DNA of 64,000 nt from Strobilurus pachycystidiatus. Its lineage: Eukaryota; Basidiomycota; Agaricomycetes; Agaricales; Physalacriaceae. Below are positions 1-12,824 of the stretch, piece after piece. The notes beneath the pieces were generated by a model. The model did not search any database. It was not told the origin of the DNA and saw only the letters and a list, made by a program, of their open reading frames with translations. Where the stretch lies: the NCBI GenBank assembly GCA_019915135.1, contig JAHLMK010000018.1, positions 682,001 through 746,000 on the forward strand. Reading direction: 5' to 3'. Position 1 is the stretch's first letter; each line of letters opens with the position of its first letter. The position numbers and the translations under genes are program-made.

Positions 1-343
<343 letters not shown>

Positions 344-493
344 AGAGTTTACCGTTTACCACACCTGAAGAATCACAGTAGCTATTACGAGCGTGCTTTT
401 TGATTTTAGAGACAGGCCTCATTGAATAGAGACGATGTAACGCTAGAGATTGGTACACCATGACGTTCACAATCTGTCACTTTTGTCAAGTAA

Positions 494-3378
494 TTATACA
501 GTATCTGCATCGGTGACAGCCACAGCTATGCTGCCTGAACCGTCTCCCGCGCTGCGGATTATCCCTTCCAGCACTTTCACGCACTTGGCAAAATGTTCTG
601 CAGAGTATTGAACGAAGTATCTGTACAGCGTCTTATCAAGCCAATCCTTCCCATTGTCGCTGAAGAAGTCATTCAACGGAAAGTGTGCCAGCGCAGCAGG
701 AGTACCACAGTTCCGAGAACCCGTCAGAGCGTGAATATGATATTGCCAATCATGCCAAGTGTTGGCCCAGGCTTCGAGGGCCTTCCATGTGCCCAAGGCT
801 TCAATCCAGGACGGGTGCTCCGGACACATAGCCAGCATGGGCCACTCCTCAGAAAAGGTCAACATTAAAGCGATAGCGAGCTTTCGGGGCTGATATAGAT
901 AATCAAGAAACCCTTGGCGCCCTTCTTCAGATACGAGTAAAGGGAACCCTCGCAAAAAAGCAGCTGCTGGGGAGCCTTCGATTTGACGAGTTTGCGCGTC
1001 GAGCGTTGCCCAGTGGTGCATGGCGAGTTCCAGCCAATCGTATTGAATGCAGATTCGGTATGCATCTTCTCGGCCTCTCGACAACGAGAGATTTACCAGG
1101 GATAGGAAGGGAGTTGACAAATATCGCGAACCAGAGGGCGCGCAAGTTATGGACGATTGGAAGATTCGATGTAGATGTAGGAAGAGAAAGGCAAATGACT
1201 TGTCATTCCGGGCAATGTTAAGATACATGTCAAGCGCGACAAGCTGTCCCCGACGTTGCCATGCACGGACAGTATCTGTCTCCGCATATGCCACAAAAAG
1301 CTCGAGAAAGCTTGTTGCCGAGTCGAGCGCTGCGTAGACCTCAACTTCATCCATGGAAGGAAAATGGAATTTCGAGATGGCGTGGAGACTGTCCGGCAGA
1401 AGACCACAGTATATCCGACTCGGAGTCTTGTTGACTGGTTGAGTATCAGGCTCAAGCACATCGTCAGACTCATATGAGAAACATCCGGGGTCCTGTGAGA
1501 AGTGAAGACGCGCCAGGTCGCCAGCAGCAAGGCAAATACGCAAGGATAGGGATGGAACCGAGGCCAATGCGTGGTCAAAGGTTGATAGATAGGGCGTTCG
1601 CAAGAAATATGCCGCTACTTGAAGCTGCAGAGGTCTAATTGACATTGCCTGCTTGATACAGCAGATGTCCGACGGCGGAGCAGAAGGGGAGGTGTGTTGT
1701 CCAATACCCTGCACCACGACTTTCAACGTAGAAGGAAAATGCCACGATGGTCTCTCTCTGCTGCTAGAAGCAGCAACATAGAAAAGTCCTTTCCAAACAA
1801 CTGGACGGAGGACAAAATCGCTGTTCGATAAAAGATAGAGTTCACCGCGAACGTCGCCCATTGCACAGTATATCGTCGCCCCAAGGCGGTCATGCCAGCG
1901 TGAGGCACCTGCTAGCGCTGTGCGACCGAGAAGTTTGCGAACCGGGTCGTCCTCCTGGAAGCAAAAGGCTGATGAGCTGACAAGTCGTTCGATTTTCGTG
2001 TCTTCTTTTGGAAAAGAGCTAATCAAGTTGCAGCACTCCTTCTGCATATCCTGTGCATCCTGCCATTTCGTCCGAGCGTACGTCTGCACCTCGATCGACA
2101 AGCCACTTATGGCTTGGAGGACGACACTACGAAGAATGGAATTGGATGTCGAGTGATAGAGCCAATCGAGGGCGTCTACTGAAATGGTGTCGTAGTTCTC
2201 ATTGACCACCTGCATTTCTGACTTTCGCAGCGTCTCAATTGGATTGGGCCAATGCGTTGTGGGACCTTCCGACGATCCAGACCGGCTCGCAGTGGAAGAA
2301 GAGAAACGGCTGCACAAGAATTGTGCGAGTTGATAACGACCCAGAACCGCACGGACGATGGATGCCGATCTTCTCGATTGGATGTAGAGTGCTCGGTATG
2401 AATGATGGAAGAATTGAGTCAAGGGCGTCTGGTACGGACATTGAGGGAAGAAGACCGGCATGGCATTGGTGACAATGTACAGAATGCAGATGACCGCTGT
2501 GATGGCTCCGATGACCCAAGCAAGAGCTGCGCGAAGGGGATGAAAGAAGAGGACAAGGCCGACGAGGAATAAAACGAGCGAGACGTGCATGATAATGGGC
2601 AACATGCCGATGATCACAGTAACACGCCATTTCTCGAGTCCCATGAATCGGAATTGGCGAATATGGCTACGAAGCCCGGGCGATCCCAAGGAGGATACGG
2701 TCATGTAATGATGGAGCCATTGCTTCACCAGTACGGCGAAGAGGGCGACAAGAAGACTCGCCGTCAGACTGACGGCCCAAAGCCCGCTAACCAAGACGTC
2801 GGCTGTGTCCGGTATGAACTTTGCGGCGGGTGTGGCAGAGGGAGCTGTGATGTTGGGAGTTCCAGGTGACGCTAGCTGAAGGACTACGATGTCGTGAAGC
2901 AGCAGAGCCGACATCTCGGAGAAGTCTGCCTGCAGGTTTTGGGATACCTGAACGAGGAACGAGGTTACCACCGCAGAGAAGAGACCGGCCTGTGTGACTG
3001 GATCATCAAGTTGCTCGCCAATGAAGATAGAATTAAATAACATACGAACACAAGCATGACATCCAATCCATCACGAGATTGCACAGCCAATGCGTTGTCG
3101 AAGGCTGCCGCCTCTTCGACATAGGCTCGCCATACCCTTGCGTTCGGTGCGACCTCCTCTCCGTACGCATCCTCGGGGAGGCGAGCCTCGTAGTCATCTG
3201 GATCGTGGGATGCGGGCTTCGGAGCAGCATCCTGTCTCAGCCCAAACATATGTGCATTCGGCTGTGCTGTCGAAGTGATGGGAACATGCCAGGTTGGCTG
3301 CCTATTAGCTGCATTGAAAGGTGGCGGTAAGTTGATTTCGGTGTGTGAGCCGACGTTCGCCAAGTTCGACTGCGACAT
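494..3378 (-). CDS. DUF6535 multi-pass membrane protein
   Basis: Two exons: 3378-3046 and 2989-494, with intron 3045-2990 (gtatgt to cacag). The product is about 942 residues. I start at the ATG at 3378 (MSQSNL); three upstream in-frame methionines exist but extend into poor sequence. The DUF6535 core spans the splice site: WRAYVEEAAAFDNAL, then DVMLVF, then AGLFSAVVTSFLVQ. It is followed by a hydrophobic segment near LWAVSLTASLLVALFAVLVK and two more around VTVIIGMLPIIMHV and LAWVIGAITAVICI. The remaining roughly 600 residues are a soluble helical domain without a recognised fold. DUF6535 proteins are abundant in Agaricomycetes and their function is unknown; a role as a membrane sensor or scaffold is only a guess. 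The gene looks intact. Confidence 0.85.
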
Positions 3379-4287
3379 GGTGAAAGCAACGAGGTAACCA
3401 GGGAGAGCCTGGGAAACAAGCTGACATTCGGGGCTAATGGTGTATTCAGAGGACATACAACGCTTGTCCATTCGCGGCAACGACTGGCTCGTCCTAGACT
3501 TGATACGCTGGGGGGAGGGGGCGCAAAGAGCGACTCAAGAACGCCTGTGCTGGCATCGAGAAGGTCCTGCCTCGGCTAGTGACATGGAAGATGGGTTTAG
3601 ACCATTGCAGAATATCCATTCTGTCGAGGGCGAGAAGACCTGTCGATCAAAGCGGTGTTGCCTTTTCCGGCCGAAACGACTCAATCGTATTCCGAGTCAG
3701 GCACCACCTTGATTGACGTACAAAAGTGAGGCGGTGAGTAGGGCAGACGCGGCTCGGAGGAAGGACGAGAAACGTTCATATCCACCGCTACAGTGGGCTT
3801 GGTCATTTGTTGGTCAAGAGTCATATTTTTCTGGGCTGTTTCGAGCGTCGGCCACTCTGGCGATCAACGGAGATGACCTGTTAGTAATAAGATCACTGTC
3901 AAGCTCGAGCGCCTACGGCCCAAGGACAGCTCAAGGCCGCTCAGAAAAATCAGTACGTTTGAAGGGTTCAAGAGTGTGTGTATGCTCGTCTTCGAATATT
4001 GTGTGAAGCATTTGTGCTGTTGCAACCACAAGATAAAGCGATTGTTGTCTTTTGTTGACCCATCGCGTGGCTGAGAGGATCCCGTTTGGGAACATCCAAT
4101 TCATACTCCGCTTAGTTGTCTCCTTCATCCACTTCGACTGTATTATCCTCCTCCCCTTCTTAAATAATCCACGGACCCTCTCCCTCTGTTTATCCTCCAC
4201 TTCTTCGGATCCTACTGTATTTTTACCCCCCTTTTGCTTTTTCCCCTTGCCTTTCTCTCTATATCCGTCATCCTGCCCCGCAGCCCC
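3379..4287. other. Intergenic region between divergent genes
   Basis: This 0.9-kb stretch separates the DUF6535 gene (minus) from the Snt2-like gene (plus), so it probably holds both promoters. The last 150 bases before 4288 are strongly pyrimidine-rich (CTCC, CCCTT runs), typical of basidiomycete promoters and 5' leaders. Short open frames are present but have no recognisable sequence or convincing coding character. I see no RNA gene or repeat. Confidence 0.5.
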
Positions 4288-7200
4288 ATGCTTTCTCCAA
4301 ATCAAAATGGTAACGACACAGAATCCTCCGATGACATTCCAGTCTTTCTCAAAAATGGCGAACGCGTTCATGTGAACGGTGATTTCTTTTTCTGCCCTCG
4401 AATTATGCTTCCGAGCCTGAACTTGCTTTCCCAGATCATGTGTATTGTTCTCCAAGTGCAGAGGCACGAGACGGTACTCCATACTCCATTGCGAGAATCA
4501 TGGAATTTCTGAGGCCATTGGGCAAGAATTCCGAGCAGTACCAATATACTCGGGTGCGGCTCGCTTGGTACTACCGTCCCTCTGATGTGACGGAACGGGC
4601 GGTCGCGGACTCGCGTCTGTTGTTGGCTGGCATGTACACCGAGGTGTGCGACATCAATCAGATGCGCGCCCGGTGCCACGTTATACACCGAGACAAAATC
4701 TCTGACCTCGCGGGGTGGAAGAAGCGGCCAGACCGCTTTTACTATAATCGGCTATTTGATCCGTATATGAGGAAGGAATTAGAGATCATTCAGTCCACCG
4801 AAGTTCGGAACTGTGGGTTTTTTCTCGCCTCAATCTTTCTCTCAATTAATCTTCGCGTCTAGTGCCGGATAACATACGGGACACACTCATTTCGCGTTAT
4901 GAATATGTCATCGCCGAAAAGGAAGTGATACCAGATTTGACTGATAACTTGCGGTTATGCGAGTCCTGCGTGGAGTGGTGCGCAAGGTAGCGTCTGGTCA
5001 TGCCAAATGTCAATCAGCTCACCTTGCCTCTCTAGTCTGGAATCCGTTCAATGTGATCGGTGTAAGCTCTATTTTCACATGCAATGCGTCAACCCTCCAC
5101 TGGCGGCTAAGCCGTCGCGTGGATATGGGTGGACGTGCGCGCCATGTGCGCGGCGGCATGAGGAGGAGGTGGACAGGCACAATTTGCGCCACACCACCCC
5201 CAATGGAAAAACGGGCAATAGGGCAAACCCACCGGCGACGCGTGGTCGGGGAAGGCCACGTAAGGACAAGAATCTCGCCGAGAAGGAGGAAAACATACCA
5301 ATCCGGTATTTCAAGATGTGGCCATTTCGATATTTTGGGTAAGCTTATTTTACCGCCTCATTGTATGCCCCATTCACAAAACGCGGTAGACAATACACTA
5401 TTGCGGAGGACACAATTGGTACGCGCCACCGTTCGTTCTGAAACATGCTCCTTGTGTGCTAACTCCGTTAAAGATCCCGATGATCTCATATCGCCTCGTG
5501 CTCCCACAAGAGTAGGGCCGAAATTTCAGGCGTCAGTACCGGAAATTGCAAGCGCGTACCCCCAAGGTAACAAACTTGATTAATCTTCATCTTTAGTCCC
5601 GTCCTGACAGCTTGCTGCAGAAGAAGAGCGTGGTGGTGACAGTACGGTAGAAGTCCTAGGTGCTATCAACATCTTGACCGGTGCAGAAAGTAAGCCATCT
5701 ACAGATTCTCATCGAACATTTCATTGACGCCACACTTCTAGTCGATGAGAGTAGGTCGATGGATTTTCCAGACCTTTACAATATTCATCTTCCTTTCTAG
5801 TGGAATCCTTCAAGAATGAACTAACGGACGACGAGAAAGAAAGGTCTTCTGTAGACTGGATGACCGAAGTCATTCGCCGGTACTCTGAAGTTGCCCTTGC
5901 CGCCGGATCCATGTCTGCAGTCGACATGAAATCAATGACACGCCAAGAGATGGTACGCCCGCTCTTTGCTACCTCTGCGTAACAACGATTTCTGAGCGCC
6001 TCTCTCAGTGGAAACTCCAACCCACCAGATATACTGACCGAGAGTGGACGAAGGAAGAGGTCGCTGCCTTTGAAGATGCCATTTCAATGGTTGGTGCTCG
6101 TCTCCGAGAAGTACGAGAAGAGGTCGGCACCCGTACCATGCCTGAGGTTGTGCGATTCTATGGTCATTGGAAGAAGTTCGTTCTCGCTCCGTGGTCAATT
6201 TGCCCGAACTAAACTTTTCTCTCTATCAGTTCCAAACTTGGTGAAGAGCATGAACGTCTCCGAACAGGCGGCGCACTACCCGAACCCGAATATAGCGAGT
6301 TCAAGACGGAAGCCGAAGCCCGCAAAGGCCAAATCGTTGGGCCCAGCGACGACGACTCTTCCATTATCGCTCGGCCGTCCAAGGCGCCCAGCTGTGGTGC
6401 ATGTCGAGTACGTGACTCCAAAGCTTGGTGGAAGGCACCGAAAGGATTGGCCACGAACTTCCTGTGCGATAACTGTGGGAAGAACTGGCGCAAATATGCC
6501 GATCTCAATGTGCGTAGTGTGAGGGAAGAATCGGTGCCAGTGTCCAAGACGCGTGCCCCTGAAAAACGGGAGGCGACACCACTGGCCGGGCCCGCCACTA
6601 AGCGGGCGAGGGTAAGTCCAGTGCTGTTGTCCAGCGTTGACTCAATGTCTTGACAATCTTTCTCCGCAGACGTCAGTGTCTGGCTCCTCGGCATCTACTC
6701 CCCCACCACCTGTCTCGGTGCAGCAAATTCAGTGCACCTGCTGCAAGAAAAACGGTCCCATCGGCAAAGTTCTCAAGTGTACAAAGTGCGGCTTCCGCGC
6801 CCATGCTAGTATGTCCATTATCATTGTACTTCGAGCGGTGTTCACCAGGCACTAGGTACTGTGGGCGCTATTGTCGAGCCTGAGAACGTCGACAAGTGGC
6901 AATGTGATCTGTGCGTCAATGAGGAGAGTCTGGAGTCGTCTCTGGTATGTTTGACTCCGTCGTGTGATGATTCTCGCTGACAAGCCTTTCAAGACTTTAG
7001 AGTGCATGCTGTGTCCACGGGACCAGGTCGACGATAAGAAGGCCGGACCTCCATCTGATTCCTTTTTGCGAGCTTGCAAGCCGACGGAAGCCCAGCAATG
7101 GGCCCATGTACTTTGTGCTGTTTTTGTTCCAGAACTTACATTTTCCGACGCCGAGCGTCTTCGACTTGTCGAGGGTGCTAGTACTATGACGGCGCATCGG

Positions 7201-7951
7201 TGGACGGCTGTGAGTTCCTCGTTCCACCCGTCATTGTAGCGAAGGGCTGACCTGGTTGACAGAGATGTTGCATATGTCACGAGAAGGAGGGCGCCGTTGT
7301 GAAGTGTTGGGATTGTAACAGGGAATATCATGTTTCTTGCGCTTGGGACTTTGGTCACAAATTTGGGTTCGAGATCCAACCGGTTTGTACCCTTGTCCAC
7401 CTGCTGAAATCAGCTAATACGGCACCAGGTGAAGAGCACGCGTCGGGACACTACGATAACGACGAGTTTCAATGGAGAGACCGGCTGCATGAACGCTATC
7501 ATCTCCTGCCGAGATCACGACCATCGAAGGCGGGTCATCTATGATATCTGTCAGACGAACGAAGGTGGAGAGGTGAGTCTTTCTCCTCCAGAGTGTACTC
7601 GCAGTTCACCTACTGACGCACGACAAGACTGCCCTCCAAGTCTATTGCAAAACCTACAAAGCAGCGTCAGATCATTCTCATGCGCTCCTGCGTAAAGCAC
7701 GACGCCTCGACCAGCTGCTCAACATCCGAAACGACATACCCGTTACCCCGTCAGCGGAACCCACGCCTGGCGAGCCTGTTTGCGAGCAATGCAATACCCA
7801 ATTCAGCCCGATGTTCCATCGCATCGCTGACGATCCGCCCGCATACCATTGCCACAAGTGCTTCTTCACTCAGTCGCGACCGGATGTACCCATGGCTAAT
7901 GGCACCACTACTAATGGTGTCCATGAGCCGCAAACTTTACTTGTAGCATAA
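4288..7951 (+). CDS. Snt2-like chromatin reader (BAH, PHD, SANT, GATA-like and extended PHD fingers)
   Basis: A long gene of roughly 15 short introns; product about 950 residues. It starts at the ATG at 4288. Early introns that keep frame are 4372-4415, 4813-4862 and 4987-5035. Domains in order: a BAH domain (ARIMEFLRPLG, VRLAWYYRPSD, GMYTEVCDIN); a first PHD finger (CESC...CDRCKLYFHMQC...WTCAPC); an AT-hook-like GRGRPRK; an ELM2-like patch (SPRAPTRVGPKFQASVP); a SANT domain (YTDREWTKEEVAAFEDA...EVVRFYGHWK); a GATA-like finger (CGAC...CDNCGKNWRKYADLN); a PHD pair (CTCCKKNG...WQCDLC); and an extended PHD (CMLCPRD...WAHVLCAVFVPE...CCICHEKEGAVVKC). It ends with a CX2C...CHKC pair. In yeasts Snt2 reads histone H3 tails within a deacetylase or Lid2-type complex. 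The domain order supports the family; the partners are inferred. Confidence 0.85.
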
Positions 7952-8616
7952 CTAATTGGACACCATGGGACATGTAGCCGTATTTAATGGTTGTAATGTG
8001 AAAAGACAAATGTACACACTGGCAAAGATCAAGGGAAAAGGAGACTTCGTCTTCGAGCTGAGTACTGTAGTACCGGAGCATCGGATCCCTCGTTGACCCG
8101 AGGCGTCCCCGGGAAACTCCTACACAACTCCCTTCATAACTTGAAGTTTCGTAGCAGGGTTCGGTTGCCCAATTTTCCATGCTGCGGACCCACTTCGTCT
8201 AACAGAGTCTCCTTCTGCCTGCCTTCTGCTTTCTTTTTGTCTCCCGTAGGCAGACTCGATCAAAGCCGATACTTTGATCTGCTTTCTTTGCAGGCTTGTG
8301 AATCTCATCATCATCGCTGCTTGCTTCTTCCGCAGGTCCGTCCACAGTTTTTGTCTAATTACTCATCTTCAACGTGTAACACGCTACGGATATGTGGAAT
8401 TGTTGCCATTTGAAGACCTGAACCGCGAATCCGTGCTGCGGGTCAGCGGTTCTTCTGTCATAGTATTGTTTGGTGTCTCCCGTCGGTCACCATACTTCAT
8501 CCACCGAAACGCTACGGTTTAGAGGGCTATGCGAAATCTGCTCCAGCTGCCTTACGTCGTGTCGGCCAAGGCAAGGTATAAAAGAGACAAATTGTGCCCT
8601 GAACCTCGTATCTTCA
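7952..8616. other. Intergenic region upstream of the peroxygenase gene
   Basis: About 660 bp with no convincing coding frame. It is followed by a clear TATA box at 8577. Short frames on both strands lack domains. The middle part (8210-8340) is CT-rich. Confidence 0.4.
8577..8582 (+). promoter_or_regulatory. TATA box of the peroxygenase gene
   Basis: TATAAA in the context aaggTATAAAagag, 40 bp before the ATG at 8617. The spacing implies a very short 5' leader, as in highly inducible secreted-enzyme genes. Confidence 0.55.
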
Positions 8617-9652
8617 ATGCAGCTCTTGGCCTCTCTTGTTCTCGCTCTCTCCCTTGCCACCCACACGGCATGGGCTTTCTCCAACTTTGACGATCGTGAC
8701 CGTCATCACAAATTCATTGCGCCTGGTCCTGGCGACGTTCGCAGTCCTTGCCCTGGATTGAACACGTTAGTTCTCTAGATTCCTCTTCTCCTGTGGTCAT
8801 CGGTTCAACGACCCCCAATAGTCTTGCCAACCACGGCTACCTTCCACGCGACGGAAAGAACATCACTATCCCAATCACGATGAAAGCGGCGAACGGTAGG
8901 CACTCTCATCCCATGAATCGACGGGGCGTTGACTAGAACGGACGTATGAAGATGGTTTCAACGTCCAGCCCGGAGTCATCCTCCTTGCAGCAAGGGTCAG
9001 TCTCTTGACATCCACATATGCCTGGGATGCCTTCAGCTTGGAGGACATCAGACTGTCTGTGTGTTCGCTGCTTGCAATCTTCCGTCTTCTTATTCTTTCC
9101 CTGTCACTAGGCACGGAAACATCGAGCACGACGCCTCTATCTCCCGCGGTGACTTTGCCCTCGGGAACAACTGGGAATTCAACGAGACCATCTATTCGAC
9201 TCTTGCCAACTCAAACCCCGGTGTGGACTATTACAATGGGACCTCCGCCGGCGCTGTTCAGCACGACCGCCTGGCACAGTCGTTGAGGGATAACAACGCA
9301 ACAATGAATACGCTCAGCGAGATGGCCATTCGCACCAGGGAGAGCGCCCTTTACCTGAGCGTCATGGGTAATGCGACTACTGGCGAGGCGCCTAAGAAGT
9401 GAGTTCCTTCTGGTGGGATTGGCAATCCGAGCTGACTGGCTTTTGCAAAGATTTGTGGACATATTCTTCCGAGAGGAACGGCTTCCGATTGAGGAAGGCT
9501 GGAGGAGATCTCCCATCCCTATCACCACCACGACCATCCATCCCATCGCGGTTGAGATCTTCAATTCGTCGAACTGGGTCTCCAGTGTCGGGCAGTGTGC
9601 GTGGGTGAGGACCTCGCCGAATGATGACTTGAGCATTGTTGGACCCCAATGA
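8617..9652 (+). CDS. Secreted short-type unspecific peroxygenase (heme-thiolate peroxidase)
   Basis: Five exons (8617-8765, 8822-8895, 8937-9054, 9111-9398, 9451-9652) add to 831 nt, giving 276 residues in one frame. Residues 1-20 are a signal peptide (MQLLASLVLALSLATHTAWA). The proximal heme-thiolate motif is SPCPGLNTLANHGYLPRDG; Cys of PCP is the axial ligand. The distal motif EHDASISRGDF follows the typical LLTS...FSLEDIRLHGN segment. The length and the EHD motif match the short (family I) peroxygenases rather than the long EGD-R type. Several NXT/NXS sequons suggest N-glycosylation. The family uses hydrogen peroxide for oxygen transfer to aromatics and alkanes outside the cell. A boundary choice matters: reading 8998 as a donor would delete the LLTS segment and break the frame; the donor at 9055 restores both. 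Confidence 0.9.
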
Positions 9653-9770
9653 ACATTTCACACATACCAGTTCCTTTTATCTTTAACATGGACCTTCTCT
9701 CTTACTCGTACAAGTGTTTTTCTTCTGTTTCTTGATTTCTGTTCCATTTGGATGCCATTTATTTGTATTA

Positions 9771-9799
9771 GAGTGTATCCGCACCGGTATATATCGAGA
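9771..9799 (+). repeat. Left terminal inverted repeat of the Harbinger element
   Basis: GTATCCGCACC followed by GGTATATATCG, matching the reverse complement of 12929-12956 with only a few mismatches over about 25 bp. It lies 163 bp upstream of the transposase start. Confidence 0.55.
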
Positions 9800-9933
9800 T
9801 TCCTTAAGATTTCTTGCGCCTTTCTTAATGAAATCTGAAATGAGATACCACGAGACTCTAGTGTAATACGAAGCTCGCATCAATCGTTACGGGTACGATC
9901 AATACAACCATCACCGCTTTCCTTTCTCCCACA

Positions 9934-11172
9934 ATGGTCAGCCTACGACGTTTCCTCGCCGTTCTTGCCAGCGCTGGAACTCCCCCAGTCTCTCATAACC
10001 GTCAAACTGCAGTAAAGGCTGCTATTTTGGGCCATCAGACCGTGTCGCCGCTACTTGCCCCATCATTGTCCGCTGTCTTGGAGGAGGGTGCTCAGCCACG
10101 CTCCAGATCACGCCCAGCTCAAGGTGGAACGAGAATTTCAAGGGAACAGCTTCTAGAGATGTCGGACAGTGATTGTTTATGGACATTCAGGTGCGTTGAC
10201 TTTGTTTAGAACTGGCAGTGTTCTCACTCCGAGTCATTGAATGTCAACAGGGTAACAGCAGCGGAGCTCATAGAACTTGTCGATGTGTTGGACATCCCAG
10301 AATTCATTACCACTCCCACTCGCCATATATTCTCCGACGTTGAAGCCCTCGCACTCACCTTTGCGCGTTTCCGAAGTGCGGGTGACATCTCCGAGTTGTC
10401 CACACGCTTCAACCGCTCCCAAGGATCCATTTCCCAGATAGTCAACTACATTGTGACCTATGTCGATTCAACATGGAAGCATTTGCTTGATTTTGACCAC
10501 GAACACCTCCTCTCACCACCGAAATTGGCCACCTATGCGGATGCAATACATCGAGCCGGCGCACCACTGAGCCGTGTATGGGGATTCATTGACTGTACCA
10601 TCCGTCAAATTGCACGTCCTTCCTTCTACCAACGGGTTGCCTACAACGGATACAAAAAGTTTCACGCGCTCAAATATCAAGCTGTCATGCTTCCGAACGG
10701 GATTTTCGGACACCTCTTTGGTCCCGTCGAAGGGCGGCGCAACGACAACCATCTTTTAGCAGCCAGCCACCTACTGGAGAAATGTACTACACATGCCATA
10801 CGTGACGGCTGTGATGGCACAACACCCGCCCATGAGCGCTGGTTTCAAATATTTGGGGATCCGGCGTATGGTGTCAGTTGTCAAATGCAGAGTCCCTTTG
10901 CTGGGGAGGGTGAGCGCACAGACGAGGAACGGGCATGGAATAATGCAATGTCAAAGGTTCGGATGGAGGTTGAGCATGGGTTCGGGATAGTGACCAACAC
11001 GTGGCCCTTCTTGAATGCGGGATGGAAGTTGCAGGTCTTTCGATCACCTGTTGGTGTTTACTATCGGTTTGGGGTACTTATGGTGAACGCCATCAACTGT
11101 TATCGGTACAATCAAGTAGCACAAGCTCTTGACTGTAAACCACCTACTATAGATGAATACTTCCACCGCTAA
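9934..11172 (+). CDS. Harbinger-type DDE transposase nuclease
   Basis: Two exons, 9934-10190 and 10251-11172, separated by a 60-bp intron; 392 residues. The N-terminal third contains a helix-turn-helix-like segment (FRSAGDISELSTRFNRSQG, SISQIVNYIV). The DDE nuclease (DDE_Tnp_4 class) follows: first Asp in WGFIDCTIRQIARP, conserved GPVEGRRNDNHLL, second Asp in FGDPAYGV, and catalytic Glu in MEVEHGFGIV. The nuclease cuts and integrates the element together with its Myb-like partner encoded 365 bp downstream. All catalytic positions are present and there is no internal stop. Confidence 0.88.
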
Positions 11173-11536
11173 GAAGCGTTCAATTTTGAACATTCGAACT
11201 TCCGAGCGGTGGCCACTCGTTCGAATCCAGGATGAGGTAGTGTCATTGCGCCACCACTTCCTAACTTGGAATGGTTATCGACGAGCATGATCGGTCATCC
11301 TTTCCTTGAACCACCACTCGCGCCATCAGTCCTCCACAGTGCCCCACGACTTCCATAGCGACAGCACCACTATAAAGGGCCAGAGGCTCCCCCATCACTG
11401 TCGCGACGCTGCGCTGCTTGCTTAGTATCTGACCCTTGGGTCCCTTCACCGCAGATGACGCGCCACCCGTCATCAACGAGAAAGGGCGCTGGGCTATAAA
11501 GCAGAAGGTGCGCGGTATACTCAGCATCATCCCACC
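11173..11536. other. Spacer between the two Harbinger genes
   Basis: 364 bp between the transposase stop and the Myb-like ATG. There is no credible coding frame. The plus strand carries two short TATAAA-like words (in ctaTAAAggg and gctaTAAAgca) shortly before 11537, plausible promoter elements for the second gene. Confidence 0.4.
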
Positions 11537-12824
11537 ATGACTGACTACTCAAACATCAACCCATTCGACAACTCCCAGTTCTCGCAGTCCGAATGGGAAA
11601 CTATTCTCTGCAACAATCAGCCCCGTGCCGGAGAACTCGAAGACGCGTTTAACGTGGGCCCGGGCGAGCACCTCACAGACCTATTTGACTTCAGTGACCC
11701 CGCATTCGCAGCACCTGTAATGTCCAACAGCAACGTCCAGAACTTGGAGATCTTTCCAGATCTTCAAGCCTCCCAGCCCGTACCGACTTTTCCCACCGGT
11801 CTGCCCACCCTTCCCATTCCATCGTCACCACTGCCACCGGCGCACTCGCTCAGTCCCCCGTCGTCCCCCATTCAGGCAGCCAAGACTGGGCGCACCCGTC
11901 GCACAAAGTTTTCTGCCAAAGCCTTGGAGAATCTGGCGCGCGTAACCGTCGATGTTAATCCATTTGGCGCAGCCCATGGAAAGAAGGGCGAGTCTTGGAA
12001 GGAGGTTCTTGTGCGGGTCAAGAAGGCTGGACATTTCCCAACGAGCTCACCAGAGACTCTTCGGAACAAGGTCTTGTCATTGATGGACTATCATGAGGTA
12101 CGTTTGTGTCAGCCTGGCAGAGTACAACATCTCACTTTTGTTCAGGATCCGGACAAGCTTGCAAACACCGCTGTGGCTAAAGAAATGACACCGTCTATGC
12201 AGATCAAGATCGCTGCCCTTCTGGACCGTCTCAATCATATGCGCACAGCTGCTGAGGATTCTACTGAGGAGCAAAAGGAAGCAGCACGCAAGGTAGTTAT
12301 TGACGTTGTTGTCTGGCGCACTCTGATCTGATTATGCTTGATAGAAAGAGCAGGAGGACAAGGTCGGCGGCAATCTGATTCGCGACAGCTCCATGCACAC
12401 CATCAAGAAGTCTGCAAAGCGCCCTCACCACTCCGACTCATCCTCATCTGACAACGACGATGACAACGACAAGGCCCCTGAGAACAAGCCGCCGCCGAAG
12501 AAGCGTACTCGCACGATTGGTCTCACAGCTGCTGGGGCCGGTGCTACGGCTGCCGAGTTCAAGAGCATGCTGGAGACAAGCGAGACACACCGCCAGAAAG
12601 AGCATCAAGAACTGGTTGATGCCATGGAAGAAAGTAAAAGGGTGACCGAGAAGGCTGCAAAGGAGCAGAGCGCTGTGGCAAGGGAGCATATTGGAGTTCT
12701 TCAACAACTTGTTAACCGCCTCTCAATCACTCATACTTGTCTATCCCGCCGCCGTCGCTACTGTCTGAGCGTCTCTACTTACGTTGTTACGTTGTGTCTT
12801 AGACTCGAGTCCAGTCCCTCCTAG
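11537..12824 (+). CDS. SANT/Myb-like DNA-binding companion of the Harbinger transposase
   Basis: Three in-frame exons (11537-12097, 12146-12292, 12345-12824) give 395 residues. The N-terminus is acidic and proline/serine-rich. A basic Myb/trihelix-like domain lies near residues 115-190 (RTRRTKFSAKALENLARV, NPFGAAHGKKGESWKEVL, SPETLRNKVLSLMDYHE). The C-terminal half is charged: a serine/aspartate tract (SDSSSSDNDDDND), a nuclear-localisation-like PPPKKRTRT, and a helical region with many Glu/Lys (MEESKRVTEKAAKEQ) that could dimerise. In Harbinger elements the Myb-like protein recruits the nuclease to the nucleus and the element ends. Identification rests on position and architecture more than on sequence recognition. 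Confidence 0.65.

Noticed and set aside
8998..9110. Intron of the peroxygenase gene beginning at gtcagt near 8998
   Set aside because: It breaks the reading frame and removes the conserved LLTS...FSLEDIRL segment; the donor at 9055 fits both.
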